The position numbers were made by a program, and so were the translations under genes. The notes under the pieces were generated by a model that was not told the DNA's origin, did not search any database, and saw only the letters and a program-made list of their open reading frames with translations. 64,000 nt of DNA, taken from NCBI GenBank assembly GCA_041550515.1, contig JBFEOQ010000001.1, positions 84,438-148,437 on the forward strand, written 5' to 3'. Each line of letters opens with the position of its first letter. Position 1 is the first letter of the stretch. Origin of the DNA: PFL35 sp041550515 (GTDB lineage Archaea > Thermoplasmatota > E2 > DHVEG-1). Positions 19,107-28,585 of this stretch are shown here, piece after piece.

Positions 19107-20021
19107 TTAAATATCTTCGTCATCTATTTTCTTTTCAAACTTCTTTTTTGATCCATTTTGCATTTTTAATAAATCACGCATTTGTTTTTGTATATCAATT
19201 TGTTCTTTTTGGAACGCTGTTTGTTCTTTTTGATATTCAATATTTTTTTGATGATATGGTATTGTATCTTTTTCTTGAATGAATTCCTCGACCAATTTTT
19301 TTATTTCTTTGAAGGGATGAACTCCATGCAATTCGTAATAACTTCGTGCTCTAGGTGTTTGAACTTCTTTACCACCACCAAAAATACCCAAGAATTTTGC
19401 TTTTTTTTCACCTATTTGAATACCACCTGCTGCAAAAGAATTATCACTACCTAAACCAAAACCAGATTGAGAAATAGGAATTATTGTACCAAAACCAAAT
19501 ATTTGGCCAAGTATTCCTTGTTTAGCATTTATATCTGTTATTTTATCATAACGCAGTGTTCTTTCTTCTTTAGTTATCACTCCTCCTTTAAAGATTATTC
19601 TTTCGTTTGATAAGATATATTTATGTGAACGACGGTACAATTCGACTAATAAAAAACCTAGAAATGAAATTAAAATGGTGTAGATAGGAATAAAAATTTT
19701 TACAGAATTTTGCCATCCTTGCCAAAACATAAGAACTATACCCACAACAACTATTCCGAGATATATGAAGAAAATTCTCCATCGAATTGTTGTTATCGAT
19801 ACAATAATACCTACTATTAATAATATAATTGCCCATAATGCAATAGGCGCAAGAATATCTGTGAAAAGAGAATGCCATTCAGAGATATTAACAAACCAAT
19901 ATAGTACTACGCCCCAAATAATTAAGAATATACATAACGCTTGATAACGCATAAATGATAATGGATGTGGTGAAAGCATTTTTTCTAGTTTCTCATTTTT
20001 TAATAGCTCTTCGTCATTCAT
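19107..20021 (-). CDS. Membrane protein with bacterial-type PH domain
   Basis: A 304-residue protein. Four hydrophobic segments lie between residues about 28 and 130. They are followed by a YdbS-type (DUF304/bPH2) beta domain with KYILSNERIIFKGGVITKEE and RTLRYDKITDINAKQGILGQ, typical of membrane-anchored PH-like proteins. The C-terminus is a Gln/Lys-rich probable coiled coil (about 255-300, QKEQIDIQKQMRDLLKMQNG). It overlaps the 3' end of the upstream membrane-protein gene by 8 bases and so probably works with it. The role of these proteins is poorly defined. Confidence 0.75.
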   Translation of the reverse strand: MNDEELLKNEKLEKMLSPHPLSFMRYQALCIFLIIWGVVLYWFVNISEWHSLFTDILAPIALWAIILLIVGIIVSITTIRWRIFFIYLGIVVVGIVLMFWQGWQNSVKIFIPIYTILISFLGFLLVELYRRSHKYILSNERIIFKGGVITKEERTLRYDKITDINAKQGILGQIFGFGTIIPISQSGFGLGSDNSFAAGGIQIGEKKAKFLGIFGGGKEVQTPRARSYYELHGVHPFKEIKKLVEEFIQEKDTIPYHQKNIEYQKEQTAFQKEQIDIQKQMRDLLKMQNGSKKKFEKKIDDEDI

Positions 20022-21084
20022 CTTGTCCTACTCCTTTCCTCTCATATTTTATTTGTTTTATCTTTCTCTTAGTTTTAAATTTATCGTCTTTTCGATTTAT
20101 TAGTAAATATATCACAACTATAGTTGTAAGTATCATTATAATAAGAGAGATACTTTTATCCATATCTATTGGTAAATACACAAAAAAGACTCGAGCAAGA
20201 ATATAAGACAGTGGGATTGTTATATATGGAAGAATTTTTTTTCTCCCTTTTATTTTGTCAATGGAAAAAATGAAAATTATTATTAAGAAGGATATAAAAA
20301 GACCGACTATTGAAATAATAGATAACCAACCAAAAATTGAAAAAAATGTTGCATAGATGGCTTGATCTAAGACATACAAAATAAAATAAACTAAGTAAAT
20401 AAGTAATAATAAGCACAAAACATATAATGGCTTATAGTTAATGAGTTGCCAGATGTTTTTTAATTCATATGAAATATCTATTTTATCAATTTTTTTTTCA
20501 CCAAGATAACTTGGTCTTATTCCTAAACCTAAAAAAACCAATAATAGAAGAAAACCCAGATAAATAGGATGGAATAAATCTATGTTTATTAAAAAATTTA
20601 AAAATTTATCTAAAAAATTATAAAGATTAAAACCTAAAATAGTTAGCTGTCCACTAAAAGTATATTTAAATTCTAAAATATGAGAAGGTATTGTTGTATC
20701 AAAATTATTAACAATGAAATACAAGCAAATTAGTAATAAAAAAGCAGGTATGAAAAAAGGACCTACGAAAAGAAAGGTATTTGATATCCATTCTAAAATT
20801 CCTTTTTTTTGTTTCTTTGGTGTTACTTTCCCATAATTTACACTTAGATATATTTCAGATATTCCACTTTTTGTAACAGTGTATCCAAAAGCATGACAAA
20901 TAGTTTGAAATAATATTCCTAAATAATTTGTAAATTTACAAAAAGGCTCATGTTTTTTTCTTATTTTTTCTAGCAGATATTTTTGACCTTGAATTAATAT
21001 AAGTTGTATAAACCAGAGTAAACAAATTCCACTTATTGTTGCAAGAGGCGCAATAAGTATTACTTCTATTATTGAACTGTCCAT
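20014..21084 (-). CDS. Polytopic membrane protein, possibly a degenerate site-2-protease-like fold
   Basis: A 356-residue protein with about eight to nine hydrophobic helices. After the first helix comes CKFTNYLGILFQTICHAFGY, then SGISEIYLSVNYGKVTPKK and a helical segment FLFVGPFFIPAFLLL. That order (helix with His, 'G.V.' strand, 'GP/AP' helix) resembles archaeal M50-like membrane proteins. There is no HExxH, only TICHAF, so proteolysis is unlikely if the resemblance is real. It forms an overlapping pair with the PH-domain gene. The family call is tentative. Confidence 0.45.
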   Translation of the reverse strand: MDSSIIEVILIAPLATISGICLLWFIQLILIQGQKYLLEKIRKKHEPFCKFTNYLGILFQTICHAFGYTVTKSGISEIYLSVNYGKVTPKKQKKGILEWISNTFLFVGPFFIPAFLLLICLYFIVNNFDTTIPSHILEFKYTFSGQLTILGFNLYNFLDKFLNFLINIDLFHPIYLGFLLLLVFLGLGIRPSYLGEKKIDKIDISYELKNIWQLINYKPLYVLCLLLLIYLVYFILYVLDQAIYATFFSIFGWLSIISIVGLFISFLIIIFIFSIDKIKGRKKILPYITIPLSYILARVFFVYLPIDMDKSISLIIMILTTIVVIYLLINRKDDKFKTKRKIKQIKYERKGVGQDE

Positions 21085-21331
21085 CCTTCTCCAATTTTTG
21101 ATAGTAAATATTGACTATAAAACTTTATCTTTTAAACAACCTTATTTCTTTAATAAGGTTTTATAAGTTCTCTAAATTAATTAGGGTACTCTCCATAATT
21201 ATTTTATTTCTATTATATCTTCTAAAAAATTCCAATTTGCATAAAATAAGAAAAAAAAAGAACACTTTATTAATAATACTCCCAAATCAATTTAACAAAA
21301 GACATGTATATCTTAACTTATAAAAAATAAA

Positions 21332-22144
21332 TTAACGTACTAATTTAAGACGTACCATCTGATAAAAACTTTCTCCGAAACGAATAAAAAGTGCCTTTTT
21401 TTCAGAACCAGTTATTTCAATTTTTGAATCAGAAGTTACATCCATTGGAGATTCTCCATCGATTACGATTTTAGAAATTTTGCTTTTATGCAGAAGTTTA
21501 ATAATTATTTTTTTATTAAGGGGGACAACCCATGGACGAGCAGCAAGTTTGAAAGGAGCTAAAGGTGCTATTACCATTGCGTTAACACTAGGATCTAGAA
21601 TAGGGCCACCCGCACTTAAAGAATAACTAGTGCTTCCAGTTGGTGTAGCAATTATAATTCCATCAGCACCAAATGTTTCTAACAATTCATCATCTATTAA
21701 AACCTGTAAATAAATCATTTTTGCGATTCGTGATGTTTGAATTGTGACTTCATTTGTCGCATCTGGTAATCTTTTACCATCAACGTGTACCTTAAGCTTT
21801 GAACGTTCTTCAATATTATATGTACCATTAATCACATGTTGTAAACCTTCTTTTGCATATTTTGATTCAACTTCAGAAAGAAAGCCCATGCCTCCACTAT
21901 TTATTGCAAAAATTGGTTTTTCAATTTTTTCAAGAGCTCTAAGTATTGTTCCATCGCCTCCAACTGTTACAACGATATCTGCTTTATTGTTAATATCGCG
22001 CATAGAATATCCTTTTAAACCATGTTTTTTTGCAAATTTATCCTCTGCAAAGACTTCTCCATTTTCTTTTAGAAAATTATAGATATCTTTACCAGTTGAA
22101 ATCGCTTTTTTCACATGATAATTACAAATTAGACCCCATTTCAT
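21332..22144 (-). CDS. nadK: NAD kinase
   Basis: This 270-residue NAD kinase makes NADP from NAD. The GGDG motif is in VVTVGGDGTILRALE. The glycine-rich segment INSGGMGFLSEVE and the conserved GADGIIIATPTGSTSYSLSAGG block are present. The ATG (22144) overlaps the stop of the geranylgeranyl reductase gene (22141) by four bases, so the two are coupled in the operon DUF99-ferredoxin-GGR-nadK. NADP supply could serve lipid saturation by the reductase. Standard length and complete motifs. Confidence 0.95.
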   Translation of the reverse strand: MKWGLICNYHVKKAISTGKDIYNFLKENGEVFAEDKFAKKHGLKGYSMRDINNKADIVVTVGGDGTILRALEKIEKPIFAINSGGMGFLSEVESKYAKEGLQHVINGTYNIEERSKLKVHVDGKRLPDATNEVTIQTSRIAKMIYLQVLIDDELLETFGADGIIIATPTGSTSYSLSAGGPILDPSVNAMVIAPLAPFKLAARPWVVPLNKKIIIKLLHKSKISKIVIDGESPMDVTSDSKIEITGSEKKALFIRFGESFYQMVRLKLVR

Positions 22145-23349
22145 CTATTTTTAATCTCCTTAATTTCTTTTCTATGTTTGATTAGAGCATTAAGTTTTGT
22201 ACTTATAGGTAAATGTTTTGCAACTTCTTTAACAAGACCATAAGTGCTAATTTCTTCAAATTTAATATCTTTTAATTCATGTGCTAATTTGTTAAAAATT
22301 TTATCATTCATATCTAAAAGTAATTCTTTAACAAGATAGTTTCGTTTGATTTTTTGACCAAATGCTTCTTTCCAGCGGATTTCATATTCCGATAAAAATT
22401 CCTTGCTAAAATCTTTTAATTTTATTGCTTTAGCGATTAATTCACCTGCAATTTTTCCACCTTCTAAACAATGAGTAAGTCCTCCTCCTGTTATTGGATC
22501 AACATGACGAGCAGCATCACCTACTAGAATCAGATTATCTCTTACTGTTTCAACAGGGTTTGCTACAGGTACTGCGCCTGCAATAAAACGTATGGGTGAG
22601 CCTTTTTGCATTCTTGGATCATTTGAAATAAAATCATCTAATAATTTTTTTGCTCTTCCTGCCTCAGACAGACTTGCAAGAATACCGATACCAACATTTG
22701 CAACGTTTTTACCTTTTGGAAATACCCAAATATAGCCTCCAGGTGCAATTTCTTTACCTAAGTAAAAATCACAGTATGCATCTTTTACATCGATATTCGT
22801 AAGGGTATATTGAGCACAAGTTTCCAAATCCTTAGGCTCAAGACGTGTGTTTATTCCTCCCCATTGGCCAATTTTTGATTCAACGCCATCTGCACCAACT
22901 ACAATATCTGCTTCAATTTCAAATTCATCATCAAATCTTTTTACACGAACCCCTCTGATTTTATCTCCTTGTTTAATAAGTCCAATTGCTTGTGTATTCA
23001 ACATAAAAGTAGTGCCTGCTTTAATTGCACTGCAGGCTAGTTCTTGATCAAAAATATCACGATAAACAACATACCCTGTCTCATTTCCTGCTTGTTCTGC
23101 TTGAAGAGTTACACAAGTTTTATCTGGTGAATAAATACGAGCACCATCCATTTTTCCTGCAATCCAGCGTCTACCTTCAATTATTTTCCATTCATCTATC
23201 TTACGACTAATTCCTTCGCCACATAATACAGGTACTCCTACTTCTGCACGTCGCTCAATTACAAGAACTTTTGCACCGCCTTCTGCAGCAAAACGTGCTG
23301 TAACACTCCCTGCAGGACCAGAACCTACTATTATTACATCATATTTCAT
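22141..23349 (-). CDS. Digeranylgeranylglycerophospholipid reductase
   Basis: A 402-residue FAD enzyme of the archaeal geranylgeranyl reductase family, which saturates the isoprenoid chains of ether lipids at the membrane surface. The FAD-binding GSGPAGSVTARFAAEGG begins near residue 10. The PxxYxWxFP-like element (APGGYIWVFPKG) and the second FAD motif (LILVGDAARHVDPITGGGL) are intact. The start is ATG 23349 (MKYDVIIVG), because the ten residues before it are not family-like. It overlaps the ferredoxin gene by 11 bases, which supports ferredoxin as the electron donor. Confidence 0.9.
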   Translation of the reverse strand: MKYDVIIVGSGPAGSVTARFAAEGGAKVLVIERRAEVGVPVLCGEGISRKIDEWKIIEGRRWIAGKMDGARIYSPDKTCVTLQAEQAGNETGYVVYRDIFDQELACSAIKAGTTFMLNTQAIGLIKQGDKIRGVRVKRFDDEFEIEADIVVGADGVESKIGQWGGINTRLEPKDLETCAQYTLTNIDVKDAYCDFYLGKEIAPGGYIWVFPKGKNVANVGIGILASLSEAGRAKKLLDDFISNDPRMQKGSPIRFIAGAVPVANPVETVRDNLILVGDAARHVDPITGGGLTHCLEGGKIAGELIAKAIKLKDFSKEFLSEYEIRWKEAFGQKIKRNYLVKELLLDMNDKIFNKLAHELKDIKFEEISTYGLVKEVAKHLPISTKLNALIKHRKEIKEIKNR

Positions 23350-23539
23350 GTTGATATTCCTCCCCACAAATTGCTCCAATTGGGCAAGTCCTTATACAAA
23401 TCGCACAGCTTATGCATTTCTGTGGGTCTATCTCAGCTTTATATCCTGTCCAGAATATTGCATCTTGTGGACAAATAGATATACATCCACAACAGGCTAA
23501 GCATTTCTTTTTATCTATAATTGCTTTAGGCTTTCCCAT
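23339..23539 (-). CDS. Two-[4Fe-4S] ferredoxin
   Basis: A 66-residue bacterial-type ferredoxin (70 if it starts at 23551). Two CxxCxxCxxxCP-type clusters are visible: CLACCGCISICP, with an extra Cys, and CISCAICIRTCPIGAI. The gene overlaps the DUF99 gene upstream and the geranylgeranyl reductase gene downstream. A ferredoxin of this kind is known to be needed with GGR for full lipid saturation in Methanosarcina, so a role as the dedicated donor is reasonable here. Confidence 0.92.
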   Translation of the reverse strand: MGKPKAIIDKKKCLACCGCISICPQDAIFWTGYKAEIDPQKCISCAICIRTCPIGAICGEEYQHEI

Positions 23540-24098
23540 AACTTTCACCACGTTTAAATCCAGAGGCTATTAGATGAGCCACCCTAATCGGTTCTGGAAT
23601 AACACCCCTTATTGTTGATATATTTATTATTTCTTTTGTCTCCTCGAGTGATAAACCTTTACATTTAACATAAATTGGATTATGTTTCGTTTTAATCTCA
23701 TGAAGTTTTCCTTTTTCCATCAAATTAAAGCGTGTTTTCCAATCCTTAAAATTTTTTTGTAATGCTACTTTTATTTTTTTAAAATCAGGTTTATCTCTTG
23801 TTATAGTTATTACTGGAAGTTCAGTTTCATTATATAAACTCTCGATATCAACAATATTAAACCCACCTAGTGCTATTCCATCAATAAGAATTGCTTTTAA
23901 TTGTATTTTATGTCTTGTGTTTTCAATCATTCTTTTACAAACAAAGGTTGCATCATCTCCATCAAGAGATACTTGATTTTTTAGTATACCTTCGATATAT
24001 TCGCCACCACGCATTATAACACCGATAACAATTACCTTTTTATCAGTAAATGTAAAAGGAGAATCATCAATGCCCATTAACCTGATTTGCTGTTTCAT
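23526..24098 (-). CDS. DUF99 family protein (endonuclease V-like fold)
   Basis: A 190-residue archaeal DUF99 protein, a family related to endonuclease V with largely unknown function. Signatures are MGIDDSPFTFTDKKVIVIGV, LKAILIDGIALGGFNIVDI, ELPVITITRDKPD and the C-terminal GVIPEPIRVAHLIASGF. It heads the operon that continues through ferredoxin, geranylgeranyl reductase and NAD kinase; its 3' end overlaps the ferredoxin gene. No functional link to lipid synthesis is known, so the operon position is notable rather than explanatory. Confidence 0.88.
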   Translation of the reverse strand: MKQQIRLMGIDDSPFTFTDKKVIVIGVIMRGGEYIEGILKNQVSLDGDDATFVCKRMIENTRHKIQLKAILIDGIALGGFNIVDIESLYNETELPVITITRDKPDFKKIKVALQKNFKDWKTRFNLMEKGKLHEIKTKHNPIYVKCKGLSLEETKEIINISTIRGVIPEPIRVAHLIASGFKRGESYGKA

Positions 24099-24264
24099 TT
24101 AAATTAATAAAACTATTTTAAGCTAATAAACTTTCTAATTTTCTTTCTTTTAACTTTGAATAAAAATTACTTTTATTATATGCATTACAATTTTGTAAAT
24201 AAGAAATGAACTTAAAATGACTGTATTTTAAATTTTCATATTTACTTCATTTAATAATGATTTT

Positions 24265-24627
24265 TTATAAAATTGGTAAATTTCCAGTAACTTGATCTAT
24301 AATATTATTTGGAGCAGGGCCAATTCCAAGAACTGTTTTAGTTCCTTCAGGTATTTCTGTATGTCCCGCATCAGTAATTATATAAGCAATAATTTTTAGT
24401 TCTTCAGCTTTTTTTTTCAAAGGATAAAAATCTTTTTCAGAATCAACTTTTAAAATAGCTTTTTTAGCACCTTCTGTTTGCCAATTATAAAACCATCTTG
24501 AATTAATTTTTTTTGTATCAAGAGCACAAGCAACTGCTGCATGAGCAACTTGAGCTGCAAGTTTCCCCGGTGAAAGCTTTAAATCACAACGGGTGATAAT
24601 AACCATTTTATATTCGAAATCAGGCAT
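24265..24627 (-). CDS. pth2: Peptidyl-tRNA hydrolase, archaeal type (Pth2)
   Basis: The 120-residue Pth2 enzyme recycles peptidyl-tRNA. The signature KMVIITRCDLKLSPGKLAAQ followed by VAHAAVACAL is intact, and the C-terminus with ITDAGHTEIPEGTKTVLGIG and PAPNNIIDQVTG is typical. It starts 2 bases after the stop of the upstream small membrane-anchored protein gene, with which it is probably cotranscribed. Length and motifs match the family closely. Confidence 0.96.
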   Translation of the reverse strand: MPDFEYKMVIITRCDLKLSPGKLAAQVAHAAVACALDTKKINSRWFYNWQTEGAKKAILKVDSEKDFYPLKKKAEELKIIAYIITDAGHTEIPEGTKTVLGIGPAPNNIIDQVTGNLPIL

Positions 24628-24629
24628 AT

Positions 24630-24989
24630 TTACTCATCATCAATATCATTAGATATTTCTTTATAATTTTCCTCTCTCCACTTTTTCCCCATAAGTTCAG
24701 CATTTGAGTTATCTATAAGACCTTTTACAAGAAGTGTTTTACCATTTTCTTGAATATGTTTTAGTGGAACACCAAGATATTTATCTTTTGTTTTAATAAT
24801 TAATAAATCTTTATTAAATGCTATACTTTCACCAACTGTTTTACCTATGCCATCTATTACAAAGCGACATAGTAAATTATACTTATATTCTTCTTCTTTT
24901 TCATGCTCTTCTTTTCTTTGTTTACGTTTAGAGAAAATAAATAAAATAGCATGGGAAGAGATTAAAGCTAAATTTAATAAAATATACAT
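24630..24989 (-). CDS. Small membrane-anchored protein with PRC/beta-barrel-like domain
   Basis: A 119-residue protein. One hydrophobic N-terminal helix (ILLNLALISSHAILFIF) is followed by a charged KRKQRKEEHEKEEE linker and a beta domain containing GIGKTVGESIAFNKDLLIIK and LGVPLKHIQENGKTLLVKG. It resembles the archaeal DUF5749 small beta-barrel group found next to pth2, but I recall this only loosely. Topology suggests a cytoplasmic domain tethered to the membrane. It is upstream of and adjacent to pth2. Confidence 0.6.
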   Translation of the reverse strand: MYILLNLALISSHAILFIFSKRKQRKEEHEKEEEYKYNLLCRFVIDGIGKTVGESIAFNKDLLIIKTKDKYLGVPLKHIQENGKTLLVKGLIDNSNAELMGKKWREENYKEISNDIDDE

Positions 24990-25067
24990 TGATATATCGC
25001 CTGCTTATTTTGCCAAGTAATCTGCGATTCTGTTATAAATCTTTGGAAGCATATCGGTTTTATAAAT

Positions 25068-26252
25068 ATGAAAAAATATGATGTAATAGTTGTAGGTGGA
25101 GGTCCAATTGGAGGGCATGTTTCAAAAAAGATCTCTGAAAAAAATTATTCAGTAGCGGTATTAGAAAAAAATAACGAGATTGGAAAATATCTAAATTGTG
25201 CAGGTCTTGTAACAAAACGTGTTTTTAACATCACGAAAATATCCTTAAAAACAATTCAAAATAAAATTTATGGTGCAAATATACATTCCCCTTCTAATAA
25301 TATATTAAAAATTGGAGGGGATCGAATTCATGCAATTGTAATTAATAGAAAAAATTTTGATAAAGAAATAATAAAAAAAGCAGAAAAAAACCAAGTAGAT
25401 ATTTTTCTTGAAAATAAATTAAATAGTATACAAAAAAATAAAAATAAATTAAATATAATGACATCTAAAAAACAAGAGTTTAAATGTAAAATTTTAATTG
25501 GCTCTGATGGTCCATTATCAAAAACAAGAATGCTTTTGAATTTTCCTAATCCAAAAGAATTTTTAAAAGGAATAGGTGCTGAAGTTTCTAATGTATCTAT
25601 TGATCCTAATTTTGTTGAAATATTTATTGGTAATAATATTGCTCCTGGTTTTTTTGCCTGGATAATACCTATTAATAATGAAGGTACAGAGGCAAGAATT
25701 GGTTTATGCATTGATAATGATGCATTGTATCCACCATTATTTTATTTTAAAAAATTTTTACAAAATAAAAATTCTCAAAATTTTATTAAGGATGCAAAAA
25801 TAGAAAGAAATATCGCAGGAATTATTCCACTCGGTGCACTGAAAAAAACTTTTGCTGATAATGTACTTCTCGTTGGTGATGCAGCAGCGCAGGTAAAGCC
25901 TACTTCTGGGGGAGGGTTATATACAGGTTTGTTATCAGCTGAACATTGTGCGAATATAGCAACTTTTTCTTTAGAAAAAAATAATTTTTCTTCCATGGTT
26001 TTAAAAAAATATCATAAACTTTGGTATAAGGATTTAGGTAAAGAATTAAATCTTGGTATGATCTTTAGAAGAATTTTTAAAAAATTATCAGATAAAGAAT
26101 TAAACAAGTATATATGTAAATTAACGAACCCTAAAACTGTGAATATTATTAATAAATATGGTGATATCGATTATCCTTCTAGACTTGCAAGTCCAATTAT
26201 TAAAATTAATCCTTCAATCCTTAAACTTGCTAAAAATATTTTAAAAAAATAA
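25068..26252 (+). CDS. Second geranylgeranyl-reductase-family flavoprotein
   Basis: A 394-residue paralogue of the reductase at 22141. The N-terminal FAD motif VGGGPIGGHVSKKISEKNY, the LNCAGLVTKRVF segment, the element APGFFAWIIPINN and the second FAD motif LLVGDAAAQVKPTSGGGLYT are all present. It is more lysine- and asparagine-rich than the first paralogue. It may reduce another prenyl substrate (quinone side chain, dolichol-type carrier or lipid precursor). It is monocistronic and convergent with the surface-protein gene downstream. Confidence 0.82.
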   Translation: MKKYDVIVVGGGPIGGHVSKKISEKNYSVAVLEKNNEIGKYLNCAGLVTKRVFNITKISLKTIQNKIYGANIHSPSNNILKIGGDRIHAIVINRKNFDKEIIKKAEKNQVDIFLENKLNSIQKNKNKLNIMTSKKQEFKCKILIGSDGPLSKTRMLLNFPNPKEFLKGIGAEVSNVSIDPNFVEIFIGNNIAPGFFAWIIPINNEGTEARIGLCIDNDALYPPLFYFKKFLQNKNSQNFIKDAKIERNIAGIIPLGALKKTFADNVLLVGDAAAQVKPTSGGGLYTGLLSAEHCANIATFSLEKNNFSSMVLKKYHKLWYKDLGKELNLGMIFRRIFKKLSDKELNKYICKLTNPKTVNIINKYGDIDYPSRLASPIIKINPSILKLAKNILKK

Positions 26253-26259
26253 AATAAGT

Positions 26260-28500
26260 TTATTTTTTTGAATTTTTTGAACCTGGTGGTGGAGGAATAT
26301 AATATTCCTCCTCTTCATAACCTGTTGTATCTTCGATAGGTTCTATTGGTTTGGATGGTTTTTTTCTTTTTTTGCGTTTTTTTCTGAAAATTATTATTAC
26401 TATTATTAAAATAAAGGCAATTATTATAGATATTATACATGGTGTGAGCAGAGCAATTATAAATAAAATATTTGGTTCAATTGTTATTGTGGCATCAATT
26501 TCTGTATTTGCTTCTTCGGGTGTAAAAGTTATTTCTATATATTGTTTTCCTCCTAGTGTTTCATTTATATATACTTTTTCATTATTGTTGAGTAAAGAGA
26601 TTTTAATTCCGTTTGGGAAGATAATTCTATAGGTTACATATTGATTTTCTAAACCAATAAATTTGTAGGTCTGATTATTGATTTTTATCCCTGGAGGAAT
26701 TATTGATAATTTAAATTTCATTGGATATGGTGTATGTGAATATATTTGTGTTTTTAGTGGTTCTTTGTCATCCATTGTTGTTATGTCGCTATCCCATTGT
26801 AAGGAATTTTGGAATATCTCTTTGTTAATATTTCCTTTTGCATCTAAGCCTATGATTATTTGGTTAATTATTTGTTCAAAAATATTTTTTTCATTTGTTA
26901 AAAATGTACTAATTTCTTCTTCATTAAACACATTTTCTTCTATACATAATTTTAAAGCATCTGCGTTCAGATATGTAATATCTATTGTTTTGGGTAAATC
27001 AAATGGGGTTGGTAGTCTTGTAACTTTATAGCTTTTTTCCTCGTTAATCTTCAAACCAAAATTTAATTCTGTATTTCCTGTGAAGAAGCTAAGTAGATTT
27101 AAGTCAGTTGTTTCTGCTTCTATCTCTATTATAGTATTTATTATTGGTTGAGTATATTCAGGGCTTTTGTTTGAAAACATTAGTCCTGAAAAACTTATAT
27201 TTTTATTATCCCATGTATATATATTTTCGTTATTTATATTAATGTTTAGTGGCAATTTAAGAGTTATATTATAATTATAAAAGAGATCATCCAGATTATT
27301 ACCAAAATTTATAGAATTAGGTGTAATATTGGATTTTGCACCAGCATTAATAAGGCCATACAATGCTTTTGAAGATATATCATTAAGTATTAATTGTATA
27401 TCATCATCTTTTAATAAGGCTTTTACAGGGGGATTTTTGTCCATTTTATTTATATTAAATGGATCTGAGCATTCATCTGTAGTAGTGTTATCAAATTTAA
27501 AGTCAAATGTTAATGTTTGGTTAAAATCAGACTGTACAATAGTATTTTTAATATTTTCTTGAATGTCTTTTATTGTTTTTTGATATATTTCACCCCATGT
27601 TATCATACCATTCTTAACAAATAATCTTACACCATCTGAAGGAACAAACTCGATGTTAGTAATAAACTCTGGTAAAAAACTATAATTTGTTAAACTCATA
27701 CTATTAATAATTATCTCAGATTCTAATGAGGCAGGTTCTATTTGCGAATTAATAATAAAACCAATAGAAATGTCTTCCTTTTCTTCATAAGTAGTTGGAT
27801 TCTTATTACGTAAAATAAAAAAAGCATCTAATGAAGGTAAGTCCCCCTCGCTATTTCTAACATTCCATTCTATGATATTATTATTTATACTGCCATCAGT
27901 AAGTTGATATTCTAATTTTTCACCTAAATTAAAAGAGTATATTATATCCCATCCCGGATCTGCTTTAAGATTTAAATCATATCTCACTCTTGCTCCAACA
28001 TCAAGTAAACCATTTATTAACTCATGTGAGTTAATCGTTTGATTTATATCAAAAAAATTTGAAGTTAAATTAACTATATATTCATCATAAAAATTATAGT
28101 TTTCATAGTTTAATAATTCAAGTAGAGAAGTTACTTTAGCGTTAATAAAAGTCGCTTGAATCTGGTTAAAAATCATCGTTTTTAAAGCATATTTAATTGC
28201 ACCCATCTGTTCAGAATTAGAATTAGATATAACCTTTATCTCTTCAGCTGAATATGTTTTCTCAATAGTAGATAATGTTAGTTTGGTAACAAAAATCTCA
28301 ACATTTATTTTTAAATCTGAAGCACTTTCCATATCTATTTTAAACGTCGCGGATACGATGTTTTCAACTTCTTCATCTGCTTTTACACTAATATATAAAA
28401 AAGAGGATAAAAAGATTGATATAATAAGTAATAAAACTAATACTGGAATTTTAGTAAATCTCGTTTTAATCCACCTCCAAAAGTTAAGCCGATAGAACAT
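26260..28500 (-). CDS. Large exported membrane-anchored protein, unknown function
   Basis: A 746-residue protein with a hydrophobic N-terminal helix (VLVLLLIISIFLSSFLYI, cleavage possible after SVKA), about 640 extracytoplasmic residues rich in Asn, Ile, Thr and beta segments, and a C-terminal helix (ALLTPCIISIIIAFILIIVI). A basic stop-transfer RKKRKKRKK and an acidic/proline tail EEEYYIPPPPGSK follow. This is the layout of an archaeal surface protein. The ATG at 28500 gives an odd pre-signal MFYRLNFWRW; an internal GGAGG followed by ATT (28473-28471 region) might be the true start. I do not recognise the family. Confidence 0.7.
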   Translation of the reverse strand: MFYRLNFWRWIKTRFTKIPVLVLLLIISIFLSSFLYISVKADEEVENIVSATFKIDMESASDLKINVEIFVTKLTLSTIEKTYSAEEIKVISNSNSEQMGAIKYALKTMIFNQIQATFINAKVTSLLELLNYENYNFYDEYIVNLTSNFFDINQTINSHELINGLLDVGARVRYDLNLKADPGWDIIYSFNLGEKLEYQLTDGSINNNIIEWNVRNSEGDLPSLDAFFILRNKNPTTYEEKEDISIGFIINSQIEPASLESEIIINSMSLTNYSFLPEFITNIEFVPSDGVRLFVKNGMITWGEIYQKTIKDIQENIKNTIVQSDFNQTLTFDFKFDNTTTDECSDPFNINKMDKNPPVKALLKDDDIQLILNDISSKALYGLINAGAKSNITPNSINFGNNLDDLFYNYNITLKLPLNININNENIYTWDNKNISFSGLMFSNKSPEYTQPIINTIIEIEAETTDLNLLSFFTGNTELNFGLKINEEKSYKVTRLPTPFDLPKTIDITYLNADALKLCIEENVFNEEEISTFLTNEKNIFEQIINQIIIGLDAKGNINKEIFQNSLQWDSDITTMDDKEPLKTQIYSHTPYPMKFKLSIIPPGIKINNQTYKFIGLENQYVTYRIIFPNGIKISLLNNNEKVYINETLGGKQYIEITFTPEEANTEIDATITIEPNILFIIALLTPCIISIIIAFILIIVIIIFRKKRKKRKKPSKPIEPIEDTTGYEEEEYYIPPPPGSKNSKK

Positions 28501-28585
28501 GTTATTATTATAAAAACTTTCTATCTTACTAAAAATTTTACGAAACCACTAAAAACAGATTATGTATTTTTAAATTTAAGATAAT

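Noticed and set aside
25328..25711. A 127-residue minus-strand frame inside the second geranylgeranyl-reductase gene.
   Set aside because: It is antisense to conserved FAD-protein sequence and has no protein-like features.
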